Below are positions 1 through 11,700 of a stretch of 64,000 nucleotides of DNA, in pieces. The number at the start of each line of letters is the position of its first letter. The stretch's first letter is position 1. The stretch comes from Paragonimus westermani (taxonomy: Eukaryota > Platyhelminthes > Trematoda > Plagiorchiida > Troglotrematidae): NCBI GenBank assembly GCA_008508345.1, contig QNGE01000276.1, positions 146,897-210,896 of the forward strand. The letters are read 5' to 3'. The position numbers and the translations under genes were made by a program. Below the pieces are notes generated by a model. It was not told where the DNA came from and ran no database searches. It saw only the letters and a list, made by a program, of their open reading frames with translations.

Positions 1-6
1 TTGAGG

Positions 7-110
7 GACCCCACCCCGAGCCTCTGACTCAAAAGTTTGACCTGCGAGACAACAGGATATAGGGTTTTCTTGGGAGACCCTACCTGGAGCCAATGACTCA
101 AGAGTCTGAC
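7..110. repeat. two-unit imperfect direct repeat
   Basis: Two 35-base segments, 7-41 and 76-110, line up without gaps and are mostly identical (both run from GACCC through CTGACTCAA-type sequence to CTGAC). They are offset by 69 bases with unrelated sequence between them. The repeat begins near the window edge, so more units may lie outside. No coding or regulatory role is visible. Confidence 0.5.
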
Positions 111-594
111 TCACTTGGCAGTGAGGGGCTTGCCTAGCCCGAGGGCGCAGTGAATAAGACAATAATGTCTGATTCCGAACACTGCTGCGCGCAGCGGATG
201 TACTCGAAGCTACATCGGGCTTTTGAGAGATATCTGATGTTTGTCGACCGTATTGGATAATACGCCGGCGGTCACGGTTAACCGTTGGGCGATCGGAGTG
301 CTTTTTGTTTAAGGGTACCTTTTCTAACCCCCTTCTTCCTGATACGGAAGACAGCAATGCCGCAACTATAAAAATAGTTCTGCAGTATGCTCATAGGATC
401 GTGCCTCACTACCTAAGCACTCCTACGCGGTCAGTAGTACGTCATACAATCTTATGAGTGTAACTGCTTTTCGTCTGACTGCTCCCTTTGGCATGTCTGA
501 CAAGGTTGCACCTGGAAGGACCGGAGTCCTAGTCAGTATAGCCCGCCGGATCAAAACAATACACAAGTCTGACCACCTCGTCAAGGTAGCAGTA
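111..594. other. no recognisable feature
   Basis: Mixed sequence with stops in every frame. If the head of HIR-SINE copy 1 lay in the final 100 bases it has decayed past recognition. Confidence 0.4.
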
Positions 595-740
595 TAGGTC
601 GGGCAGTGATATGCACTACTGACGAGCTCTAGTGAGGGCGAAACTCCAGTCTAGTTCTTTTCGTCATAGGCCGATTGATAAATCTATGAGAATATGACTG
701 TGTTGATCAATGATGATCAGTTGATATGGCCAAAAATTCA
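595..740 (+). repeat. HIR-SINE copy 1, body and 3' part
   Basis: This is the ribozyme and tail part of the short retroposon family found about ten times in the window. It aligns with the inner part of copy 8 (57790-58320, opposite strand) from the GATATGCAC-type stretch through the hammerhead core and into the start of the 3' arm, after which it diverges. The tRNA-like head is not recognisable upstream. Its value is the ribozyme, which keeps all core residues and is listed separately. Known biology: tRNA-headed repeats carrying hammerheads occur in Schistosoma (Smalpha). Membership of that class is inferred from structure, not from a search. Confidence 0.75.
613..657 (+). ncRNA. hammerhead ribozyme in HIR-SINE copy 1
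   Basis: A type I hammerhead can be drawn directly. The stem I 5' strand is GCACUA (613-618) and the core is CUGACGA (619-625). Stem II starts GCUC (626-629) and closes GGGC (636-639), four pairs including one G-U. Then come GAAA (640-643), a very short stem III around CUCCAG, and cleavage triplet GUC (649-651). The stem I 3' strand is UAGUUC (652-657), with five of six positions pairing. These match the invariant CUGANGA, GAAA and NUH positions of the class. In sister copies the stem III segment is the palindrome CUCGAG, which suggests dimeric cleavage, as known for hammerheads with tiny stem III. Activity is inferred. Confidence 0.65.
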
Positions 741-2668
741 GTAATCGATGATACAAAGTCTGAAGGCAATTCGAAATGTGTTTTACGTTGCTCGCCCGAA
801 AACCGTTATTACACAGTTACTAGTTTTGCCTGTGATCAAACTGGCTGGAAACAGTCAAACCATGCATCAGTGATCTTGATCGCCTGATTAGCCCTTCTAT
901 TCCTGAAACACATGGAAATGAGCTAGATCACGGAGTGTCGACTCATAAACCACGATGAGGAAACACTTACTGTACAGATCATCTACAACGAACACTGTTG
1001 CAACAGATATCATTATAATGAGGGAGTTGTATGTTCTTAGACCGGACTTTTGTGTGTTCTTGTAACGAAGGCCGCTACATGGAATACCCACTATAACGAG
1101 CAGATTAACGATCGCCAAACATATTTGTATTCTTCATAGCTATACGCACATGGCGATCAAGAATTTGATCAATCTTATGCCACCAACAGAGTTTCCGTTT
1201 TTCTATACACCTATCAACGAGGTCTAGCGTTTTCCGGTATCCATATATTGGGTTTTTCACAACTTGATTCGCCTCAGACGGTTCAGTAGTATCATCAAGA
1301 AGTCAATCAACTGGATTGACCATAAGTATAGACACACAGTAACTTCAGACACACTGAGCACGCATACATACAGCTGAATTGTTTCTGGTTAATTCAGTAT
1401 CAGGTCACACTGATTAGGCAGCATGGTAAGAGATGTTTGTGACGGCGAGAGTTGCTTGTAGCACTACCGTACACTCATTAAAAACCAGCGGTTCATATGG
1501 ATTGACTGACACACGAGAAGAATTGATGGTGTGTTGCGTGTACGTCTGAATGTGAAAGAGAGTTGAACGGACAAATTAGTAGTTTGAAACGATACAGCCC
1601 GTAAACTGAGTTACACTGTACACAATTTCATTCTACAGTTTTCGGTTACCAAAGTTGGAAGACCTCAACATTTATGATCGGTCCGTCGGCGATCATTAAT
1701 CAGAGTGATGTCTGATTGGGTTAATAAATGTTGTGTGGATAATTGTGATGAAAACTTATTTGAGTCGCGGTCTATCCAAACTCCGACACAATAGACGATC
1801 CAGCTAGGAAACAATCCATCCGCTTCGTTAATGGCTCACATGAGGACTGGACGGGAAGCTTCATTGTTATACCTTCCGTTATTCGCTGAATCCGTTGCTC
1901 TCTATTGCCTCAACCAGCCTACAGTTTTTGCCTTTTATACGTCATTATGGTCGGCCACTAACATACTAACATTGTCAATGCTGATTTACATCTATAAATA
2001 CGGTTTCTTATTTCATGGATAACGAGTGATTACAGCAACCAGGTCGAATTTTCTCTCTTAATTACGCACGTGAAAGTTTTCAATTCGACCACCATTTCTC
2101 GGGCTACTTGGAGTAGACCACAATAAAAAAAGATACCACGTTCCGAGGCGTAGGTGAAAACAGTTCGAAAACTGTTATTTATCCAGCAGACACCTCAAAA
2201 CAGAGAGTGCGAAGGATTTCTCGAGTTGATTGCAAAAGTTCATTTCAAAATGTAACATTTCTTCCATAAAACCTTATAAAAAGCGAGGTTTAATTACACG
2301 TCAAATTGTGAATGGGGAATTGAAACACGTAGCTGATGACCAGCCAAACTCTGGCTAAAAAATGGCTTGGACATGAAAGGGAGTAGGGTGGCTTGTGGCA
2401 CTCAGTCTGCATAAATCAGATGTATTTGGAATTGGTTGTTCTTATTTACACGTGCTACGATCTTTCGTGCGTGAGCGGATAGGTTACTTACCCACCTACA
2501 GTGAATGAAGAACCGTACTGCTGTTGTGTGTTACTGCTCAGGTCACCCACTGGACTTCTGACGAACATACGATCGGTGTAAAGTCTCAGTGATCACCTTG
2601 GTCAGTTCATGTGACAAAGCACAGTTCTCTTGAGCTCAGTATGCTAACGAAAACTGTCAAAGATAAAT
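741..2668. other. no recognisable feature
   Basis: AT-leaning sequence with only short chance open frames (none above about 75 codons). No repeat family, RNA gene or coding signature seen. Confidence 0.4.
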
Positions 2669-3180
2669 TTACCACATGATTTTCATCTGAGCAACACATT
2701 TAGAATGTGACAAGCAGTAGATGTACACATTCCGTATTAACTCATCAGTACAAAAGAGGCAACAAGATGAATCGGATATTTTGGTAGCAGAACGGTTTGG
2801 GGGTAGAGGATTAGTCAACTGATCAAGGTAAGTCTTTGTGTCTAGGAAAGGATCAAGTCCATCAACACGCAAAGTCCACTTGAATCGGTTGGTTATGATC
2901 GTCTCAGAAAGTTGAAGGAATCGTGGATAGGAATGATACAACAACGAGAGTGGTGGTCGGCCGCTCCACCCGTGTGTTACTCATCAGTTGGCTACAACAA
3001 ACGCCCGATTCCAGCTGGAAGCGAGCGAAGCCACAAAGTGCAGTCATTCATGAAGTGGTCATCATTATTTGCTTGGTTACGTAGTAGTGCGACAATCGTG
3101 AAATAGGTGTCGCATGCGTGATACGCAAGGTTGAATGATGTATACATCATAGGCTGATCAGGACCAATTAGTTTGTCCAT
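2669..3180 (-). pseudogene. possible Penelope-like reverse transcriptase fragment
   Basis: Two minus-strand open frames lie end to end: 2992-3180 (62 codons), then 2669-2944 (91 codons). The downstream one reads FKWTLRVDGLDPFLDTKTY, resembling the stretch after the catalytic YxDD box in Penelope-like reverse transcriptases, where an F-T-E segment leads into a conserved P-F-L-D. It then continues DELIRNVYIYC, like the following thumb. The upstream frame has FMNDCTLW, which could be a decayed catalytic box (xxDD changed to MND). Order and strand are consistent with one decayed element, but identity rests on short motifs. A chance open frame is the alternative. Confidence 0.35.
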
Positions 3181-3189
3181 GTAGGCAAG

Positions 3190-3773
3190 TCTGGTTATTG
3201 TAAGTCATCCAGAGAGCTGCAAAAGTTGGAGCTCAAAGGATGGGAGAACTACGAGAAAAGAGCTGCTTTACAACATGCTGTTTCCAGTCATCTTTAAGAC
3301 GCTTCTGTATTCACTATCCCAGAATGCGTGCAACTCAGCTCAATAAAGAGATCCTGGGAGAAACCACTGACAGGATCGGCATTCAGTTCCAGAAACTGTT
3401 CAGGTGATTTATCAACAACAGTGCAGTTATCTCCAAATTGGTAAGGGGGAAGAATGCGGCGTCCATTTTTTCTATAATGGACCTGGACAAGGAAGACAAA
3501 CAGCCACGTTTCGGAGGGTTCGTCTTCGGCTAACGGAAGGGCTACGAGAAGTCAAAGAAAAGGCACAGCAAACTGATACGGGTCCACGCTAACCACCGGA
3601 AGTATAAGGAGTTCTACGATATGATGAAAGCGATTTGCGGTCCATTCGTTTGGTCTACCAAGGCATTGATTAACGTGGACTCCGGCTGTTCGTGCATTAA
3701 CTCAGAAGACGTCATGAAATTCCGGCGCAAGCATCTTGGTAGTCTACTAGACGGGACAGTAACCACTGACTGA
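3190..3773 (+). pseudogene. non-LTR retrotransposon (LINE) fragment
   Basis: The supported part is the frame at 3540-3770, closed by TGA at 3771. It reads KKRHSKLIR, then KYKEFYDMMKAICGPFVWST, then INSEDVMKFRRKHLGSLLDG. This is the pattern of the linker just upstream of the reverse-transcriptase domain in CR1/jockey/RTE-type LINEs: a basic helix, then a K-x-FYxxxKxxYGP motif, a short strand, and a K-x-x-x-x-RWxEHFxxLL motif. Upstream, 3190-3539 contains lysine/glutamate-rich pieces in shifting frames (for example RELQKLELKGWENYEKRAA) that could be the same element. No reverse transcriptase follows, so the copy is truncated and frameshifted. The clade cannot be set from this segment. Confidence 0.6.
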
Positions 3774-5858
3774 GAGACCGTAGATGAAGGATTAGTAGGC
3801 CATGGAAGTACTCATAGCACACGGTCGATGGAGAGACATGGGACACGTTGAGTTTGTTCGTATGGACTGAAGACCGCTGTCGCTTGGCAGCTCACACGTT
3901 CCCATTTTCTGAAACCTGAATATCTTTGGCCATTTAACTTCGGCTTTGTTGGAGCATCACGTGGTGAACGCTTTGTTTGTTTTCTCATTCTAACCGTAAA
4001 TATCAGTTTTTCATCCCCATTCTTAATAGAGTGAAATAAGGTGTACTGTGATAGTGAACTACTGTTTAGATTATATTTTCAGTATTTTTTTCTCCAGCTT
4101 ATATCTTACCATTAGAGTCTCCCAGTGTATTTTCCAAAAAATAGAGGTTTCACTTTCGTCCTAGGCTACGAATTGGTTAACCAGCATCGGTCGGCTGAAC
4201 AGAAGTGCCTCACTCACACACCTGCTGGTCTTATTCCTGTGGGTTTACACTGGGTACTTGGTGTGTGAGTGAAACTGCAGTGTTGCAACGCAAGCCACTT
4301 GTGATAAGTGTTACTTGCAGGCCTACTATGTCGTCGGTCACTGTGATAAGCTAATCTGAAAGGGATTCCACCAACCTTGTGTCTGTCTGTCTGCCTGACT
4401 GTCTGGAGATTCTGGTTATATTGGGTTATGTTGGATCCGTTTTCTCAGTTCATTTTGTAAGACAACAGCTACGCAAAGCATAATCTGGACAAATAATCAT
4501 ACTGGAACCAGAGCACACCGCTGGAAAGCGAGTAAGAGAACGGTGTGTCAGTAATTTGACGACTGGTCAGCTTATTGAAGTGACTGTTATTTCCTCCGCC
4601 TGTGCTGAGCAGACTATTAGCAGTTTGGATGCAAAGTGTGTTGATACAATGCCCGTTACCCCCAAATCCGTTTGAGGGCTGATGGAAAGATTTGTTAAGA
4701 AGGACAATGTTCAGGATTTTTAAGGAAGTAGTCCACCACACATATCAACAAACGACTGCTTTGCTAGTGATGTTCCGCGATGTTTTAAAAGCAATCCCCA
4801 GAACAGGGTCCGTCTGCTCCCTTTAGAATGTAACACTCCACGGAATGCCCTAATGGTACAACTATCACCGAGACCGAGAGAGTTGATAGCTGGAAATTCG
4901 TCTGTTGGATGCGGAAAAACGTGAACCACTTTTCAAGTGATGTTCAGGAGAAAGATATATATGTATATAAGGCAGTATTTACTGACAAACCAATACATTC
5001 TCTGAATCGATTCGTATAGAGAGTGCATTGTTAGCACACCAGTAACCCCAGTCTGTCTGCTCCAATCCAATGTCCACATAGATAAAGACCCATGGTTTGG
5101 GAGGGGCTTGCCGAAACCTGGACTTTCAGGCCTTTCGTTTCTGTTAAACAATCGGTGCAAGTAATTGTTTGCAAGCCAAGGCTTCCTATCCTTAAATGCT
5201 GCAATGAAATGTTGCGTCAACTTTGGAAAACTTGGGGTTAGTCAAATGTGTTTGATATCAACAGGATGGTGCGGCACCACACTACATAGTATGTGTATTG
5301 AAATATCTGGATGAAACACTCGGACGACGACGAACCGGTCAGGATTGACTTGGGGATTGGCCAACACGGCCACCAGAAACTTGCCCACCGCGTTTTTTGC
5401 TCCGAGACCATCTCAGATACACAGTCTACAAAGAGCGCCCACAAACAGTGAAAGGACCGCAAATGGACAAATCTCTGGAATACAACGCAAACTGTTAGAC
5501 CAATTTGTAACCTGCGCGTTGTCATGTCTAGGGAGAATGCTTTGTCTGCTGGAAAACACGGACAACCACGGTGAACTCGTGGTTTAAATGCTAACGACTT
5601 CTTTCTAGTTCGCTTGACAATAATGTCGAATTGCTGGCAGCACAACTTATCAATAACAGTATTTGTTAGAGTCACACATATAGTAGTTACTCACAGCCCC
5701 TCTTAAAGTACGGAATTTGAACAAATATATCGCAAGTTACCCTCTCATTATTGATACTGTTTTGGTTTATACGCACGGGAATATTGTAGACAAGATACTT
5801 TAGTACACGGTGTATTCAGTCATTAGTCGCAGATATGAGTTGAACAAAGATATATCTT
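3774..5858. other. no recognised gene; short TCTG microsatellite
   Basis: A short imperfect (TCTG)n run lies at 4379-4406. Minus-strand open frames of 70-145 codons follow one another at 5238-5675, 4933-5220, 4720-4929 and 4469-4741. I recognise no domain in them, and they lack the motif order seen in the retroelement remnants elsewhere. They may be chance frames or an element decayed beyond recognition. Confidence 0.4.
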
Positions 5859-6225
5859 GGATTGCTGATAAGTAATCGGGGATTTGGTTGACCTCAACTT
5901 GAGCAGTATTCACATCTGATGGATTAGAGTTAGTTGACAGTCAATGTGTTTCCTGTCGATACGATCGGGCAACCTGATTATTAATAACAAGTGAAAGTGG
6001 ATCAGCGTTCAGACGGAATAATTCCTTCGCGCTTAATATGAGTTCAGTGGTGCAGTGGTCAACAACGTCGATTCATGAAAGCGTAACCAGATTTCTGGTC
6101 CCGGCAGTGGCAGGGATGAGCACTGTTGACGAGGTCTAACAAGTGCGAAATTGGAAAGAGGCTAGCTAAGAAGTATATCTGAATGTGGAGGCTTCGACCA
6201 AGTTTGAGTGACGTTCAGCTTAAAA
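5859..6225 (+). repeat. HIR-SINE copy 2 with inverted 5' arm
   Basis: The left arm, 5859-5922, reads as the reverse complement of the family tail (GTAATCGGGGATTTGG, then AACTTGAG). The spacer 5925-6003 matches copy 8 closely, including GACGATCGGGCAACCTGAT-type sequence. A tRNA-like head follows, with an A-box-like TGCAGTGGTCAAC near 6050 and a B-box-like TGGTCCCGG near 6100. The hammerhead is degraded: the core C is changed to T (TTGACGA) and stem II is lost. The right arm ends near 6225. Short TATATCT motifs flank both ends and could be remains of a target duplication, but seven bases prove little. Confidence 0.8.
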
Positions 6226-7119
6226 CGTTATATCTGAAAAATGCCAATGAGCATGGAGACCATATATACGTCGTACGGAATGTACCAGTGGTCTCGTATA
6301 ATGCTGTGCACGGTAACGACAAGCGCAAATCAAGAAGATGTAGCCAGTTCTAATTAATGGTGTTCAGTAATCACTGCATGTTGCGTATGGTTCATCTGTG
6401 AAGTAAAAAACGTTGTTTCAACATTATTAGTTGTTTCCCTTAGAACAACACACTGTAGGGGACAAAGCATCCCAGTCTGGACAACATATTTGAACGGGTT
6501 ATCAATACGGATTTCAGTCAAGCAGCAAATCACCTTCATCACGTCACTCACATGTGGATAAGGCGGTGAAATATGACATGTTGACAAGATTTGGAACAAC
6601 ACGGTTCATTACATGCCAAACAACACTTTTCGTTTTGCAACTCGTCACATCGGGGTCAAAAAGCGGCGTAGCAATTCTAAAAACGTAACATGAGGTGTCT
6701 CAGATTCTATGGAAAATTGTTGACTTCCAATTGGTCTTCCAGCAATTTGCAATTATATGTCTTTCCTGAATGCAGCTTTTTAGTAGTCATCGTTTGGTAG
6801 GAAAAATTATGTTCGTACAATCCATTAGGAGAATATCGTCTCTCTACTCGGTCCTGGTGCGATGGGCCAAACGACATGACCTGCAATGTGTGTACACCTC
6901 CGTACCAGATGCATGGCCGTGGTGACGGTGGTGTGTTGATGCCGTTCCCTAATGCGACTTGTTTAGGGACCTGTCATTTAGGCGAGATGTTTGGTTTGGA
7001 CTCCCAGTTTTTAATCCGCGCCCATAATTACGGCGCTCTCATTTGGCCCAGTGCATACCGAATTCGAGACTTCTGTCCGTTATATGTCCTTCTTTGTTTC
7101 ATGGTATATTGCTGTTTTT
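6226..7119. other. possible decayed 3' end of Penelope-like element
   Basis: This stretch lies downstream (minus sense) of the Penelope-like reverse transcriptase at 7120-8745, where its endonuclease and 3' pseudo-LTR would be expected. Translating the minus strand gives no secure GIY-YIG motif. A minus open frame at 6354-6602 is unassigned. Confidence 0.3.
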
Positions 7120-8745
7120 GGGCACCGTAGTGAACACCTACTTGACTATGATGTTCAATCAACTTGTTGGGATACTTATTTGAATATAACGCATCTTTCT
7201 TTTATGCCAATTCGTCCTCCATTGTTTCAGTCATGCATATTCTCCAGGTTTGTAAAACACTGTTCGAACTGTAGAACGCTTTCGCTAAATATGTGAGATG
7301 GTGGGAAAGTTATCGTACTGTCTGTTTCACGTACGTTTTCGGTACACTATGCGTCTCACTGTCCCATCGGATTTTCTGATAACATACACGTTACGAATTT
7401 TAGTGGTTTATTTTAATCGTATTTACACGTGAAACGGACATTATTACGGGGTGATTTAAAGTTGGCCTTTCCTCTTCATGAACATGTCATCCAGATATCA
7501 TTCATGAGGAACAACCTGACCGACCCGGTTTTCTATCTAGTGTTCTGTTTCGCCATGAGCTTATGAACAAGCAGTGGACCCAGCGGGCTTTCCAATACTA
7601 TTCCGCTAACTTATTTAGAGCCACGTTTACTGAAATAAAACTCGACATTCCATGTGAAAAGAGTTGTCGGATTTTTGCTGATCATGTTTTGGATACATAT
7701 TGGCTGTGTATAATTCAAAAGATGGTCACTGTTTCAGTCAAGGGTACGTCAACGAACCGTGACTGGCCATCGTAGGGGCACATTTCTGTAAGAAGTCAAT
7801 TTTACAAACAGATGTGTTCATTCATTCATTACATGATTTGGCGACTACAATGGATACGGGTGAGTTGTGTATGGAACCTAAGTCAAACCAAATGGGCCAT
7901 TAAAAATCACAAAAGTGATGCAGATCGCAATCTGATGGTGGGGGGTGGGTGGGTAGATGCCTTAAAGTACCACTCATGTGTGTCATGTGACATGATATGA
8001 TTTCTGATGACCTATTTGGTTTCTTGTAATTTTATTAGATACTTCCCACTTTCCGTATTTGACTGCAAAAGTCTGATGGGAATTACCAAAAACAGCTCTT
8101 TGCAAAATTGCCTTCTTATAAATTCTACGGGAATCTGGAGAGCGCTGAAACACTTTTGTATTTTGAATATATCGACCACTTCAAGAACTAGGTGAAGTTC
8201 ATAAACGTCCCAGAGGCTATGCTTTGACAGTTGATCTCTTGCGAGTTTAACAGTGTTCGCTAACCACTTTGAAAACTGGTTATTTGAAGAGTTATTCATA
8301 GCAAGAATAAGTCTAACAGACAAGTTGGGTTTATGAATCTTGGAAGACCATATCTTCTTGGAGTTATTGAGCTAATTAGTTCAAGATTATCATGTTGTTT
8401 TGTCTAAATGCTGCCACGTAACATTCATGTTTACGACTCGCGTTCTGTCTGCTTTTCGACCGATAAAACTACAGATTCGGGCTTCGATTCTGAATTTTTA
8501 TTAACTGGAAGCAATGTGTATACTCCAGCTAGTTAGTCAAATCTGCTGGAAATGACCGCGTCCGCCTCTTCGTTAGATTTCACTAGTATAATAGTTTGAT
8601 TATTTTTAATCCCTTGAGCGAACCGAGAGTCAGCGATTTTGTTGATGAGACCAGTGAAACAAAATTCGTTGCTCAAGTCAGTTAGTTTGCCTTTTAACCA
8701 GCTGAAACGTGCAATGGGCAAACTCGGCTAACACGCTTTCCAGTT
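7120..8745 (-). pseudogene. Penelope-like element reverse transcriptase, decayed (PLE-1)
   Basis: The minus strand carries the landmarks of a Penelope-like reverse transcriptase in order, in shifting frames broken by stops. At 8721-8533 a finger region reads KGKLTDLSNEFC and NNQTIILVKSNEE. At 8365-8326 TPRRYGLPRFINP matches the conserved YGLPKxHKP motif. At 8323-8012 FSKWLANTVKLARDQL then HSLWDVYE follows, the helix after that motif. Near 7610-7525 ESPLGPLLVHKLMA matches GSPLGPxLAxxFM. At 7507-7484 MNDIW stands where the catalytic YxDD belongs. Near 7400 a KSPRNNVRFTC segment fits the next block, and near 7170 NKYPNKLIEHH resembles the thumb. Known role: RNA-templated DNA synthesis coupled to a GIY-YIG endonuclease. 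This copy is dead: the catalytic aspartates are mutated and frames are lost. Confidence 0.8.
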
Positions 8746-11700
8746 AGGCATTTAAACAAGCTGCATCGCCGAGCTGCGGTAACTCAAACGACATCGACAG
8801 CATTATGTTGAAAACACCATACAGTATTAACAAACGGACGGTACAGCAATCCTCGTGTCGACCGGAATCATCCGCAGAAAACCACATTCATACAGACGAG
8901 ATGGGGCGTACACAGACACACAAAAACTGCCCACTGGTGATGACAATGTTAGCTGCGTTAAAACGCATTAACCCACCGTGTATTGCCAAGCAAAACGCTT
9001 ATTTAAATAGATGAGCAGTGTCGCGGGAAAAAGCCCATTTGTAGTGATGACATTTTGCAATGAATCCTGGGACACTCAGCAAAGAAGTGGTACTTAAAGC
9101 GACAAAAATTGCCCAACCCTGAAGTTTCACCGTCAGTAATCGTGTGTCACAAGATTTGCAGTGTGTAACATACAGTAATACGTGGGTGACTTGTGAATTC
9201 TTCCAAAACTGTTCGACGAACCTCAACGAAAGACTCAAGAAAGAACAATTAAATAGTTTGATCACCTTAACCAACGGTTCTACCCTCAATAAACGCTGAG
9301 TTCATCAGTATCTGGTTTATTCCCCTGCCCTCGAAAAGACTATTGCAACCACAAGACACTGGCACTGTACGAGCGTTTAGAGCGAGACACACTTCTTACT
9401 ACTGTGTGAGGAGTCTTCAAGAACTGGCATTAATGAAGTGCCCAAAAGGGCGAGTATCTTGTTCAATGCTAAAATGGATTTATGAATAAACTGTCTCTAG
9501 AGTTATTCACGAAGGATCATCAGTTCTTGGTTGTCGAAAGTAATCCCCTTTTGCCCACTCAGAAGTAGTATGAACGGTGTATGTCAGTGAATGAATAGTT
9601 TCATTTTGAACTGTGTGTTATAATGTTACTTAATTAGATAACCATATTCTGTTTGATAAATGTGAAGAATACGAAAAAGGCCAGACCGTGAAGTTATCGG
9701 GTTATTTGGAGTAACCTTGAAAAACGGACAAGCTATCAAAAGACTGTCATTAGTGAGACAATAAGCGGTATATTTCTGTATAGAGCTCATTCCGGAATTA
9801 GCGAAGCACTTCTGAATTTTTGTAAAAAGAGATCAATTATTAATTCTGTACAACCTCGAAATCAGCCAGCAACATTGAGTTAACAGGACCATCTTTTATT
9901 GCCGAATGCGGATGACGAATCGATGTGAGCGGAGCGAACGATCAATCTCAAATAACTTAAATGACACTAGGACAGTAAACCCTACTAGGTACCAGATGTT
10001 GAAGGTAGTAGCATGTGTGGCAGTTTAATACGACACAAAGTAGACCAACAATGAACGAGATGAATGTGACAAAAACTAGTTGTGATACTTCATGAAAACT
10101 TCAACTGTACAGAACTAGCAGGCCGAATAATATAGGACGTTGAATGGAAGTTGAGCGGTGCGACTGTTGCATTCTAAGGAAATGCAATGGTCAGACCGAC
10201 AACATGGTCAATATATATATATGGACTGAGAGGCTTACTGAAAACACCAAACAATAAGCGAGTTGTCCGTGGGATGATATAGCTGTTTGGTTGGTCATTA
10301 GGAAAGGAGAGATGACCCTGTAGGTTGGCAAGATTCACTGAACCGTCCAGAAGTAAGGAGCTTTCACAATCAGTACAAGTCAGTGTTGAGCAGGAATTTG
10401 CAGTTTATGATGGAAACAACGACGATGTTTGATATAAGCAATAAACTAATAAATCCGTGTCACTTACTCAGCATGATGGAAACTGTTTGGTAGTAAAGTG
10501 ATTTTGATAATCATTAGTGGAATATGATGAGTTAACAGTGTGTAACTGTATGTTGGTATGTAGGAGTGAAGAAGAGAGGTGGAATCGGCTATATAGTTTG
10601 CTTATTTCCTACGAAATATCGACCCTTTTTGAAGGGAAAACCACTTTGTACTCTACTTGATTGCAGTCAGTTTAAGGTTGAATTACTGCATAGTTTCTAG
10701 TACAGTTTAAACAAACCCGGGACATGCTGTGCTAGAATTCTGGAGAGATGTACACGGTCGTAGTATCCTACAAATCAACGTGAACTTTTTGTAAACTTGC
10801 CAATTGTAACGTTAACATTGGATTCCATGGTTCACTTCAAGTTTACTTTGTTCTTTCAGCAGAAAACACCATCAGAAAAATCAGGATTAAAGATTTGTCT
10901 ACGTGAATGACAGTGTAAGCATTGTCAAGGCAGGAATAGGTGATCGAACGCATGTGAATGAGGTGGAGTACATGTAAGACGACTTTGTCTTGTAGAATTC
11001 AACATAGACAAATACCTGGGTCTGATCAGCCCATTTTCAAACAGTTTCAATTGCATTGGAAGTTGTAATGGTAGGTGGACTATACTGTGGCTTTGCACGC
11101 TGGCTGTTGCAATGATTATACCACCACCCCAAATGGTAGAGTCCTATGTTGGAGGTGAAAATTGATATTTAGGAGCTGCCTGCCGTCATGTAACAGCATG
11201 ATTATACATGGATTGAGTATGCTGTGAAGTTGTTCAAACCTAGACAGCGCTGCTCTTACTCGGAAACAGCGGAACAAGACAACACCATCACAGCCACACT
11301 GACCAACGCCAATAGAGATAGGTTGCCCTCATTTTCTAACCAGGGCAAATACTTCTTTTGGTCCCGAAGTTATAATGGTACCGATGTGTTTGTGATTGCT
11401 TGTCACATGCATGCATGATATCTTAGTTGGATGTCCCTGGTTCCATTTTCCGACATTAGTTTACTGAGAGTTGGTTTTCTGTGGATTCTAGCAGCAAAAA
11501 TCTTCAGTCCATACCAAATCCATAGGAGACAGAAGTACTTTCTGTCACGTCCATCTTTCAGCTCATTCAAACAGGTCTTAAACTGAATTCTTGAATCCGG
11601 TCTACACCGAGTATAAAAATGCCAGGGTGAGGTGTAAAGACTGCTCATGAATAGTTTTACATGCTTCACTGGTATGTCTTGCGGTTACGACGTACGTAAT

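Noticed and set aside
5238..5675. 145-codon minus open frame as a host exon
   Set aside because: No domain recognised and no supporting conservation; overlapping frames on the other strand are equally open.
7937..7953. G-rich run GGTGGGGGGTGGGTGGG as a G-quadruplex
   Set aside because: Not enough separated runs of three G for a standard three-layer structure, and no regulatory context.
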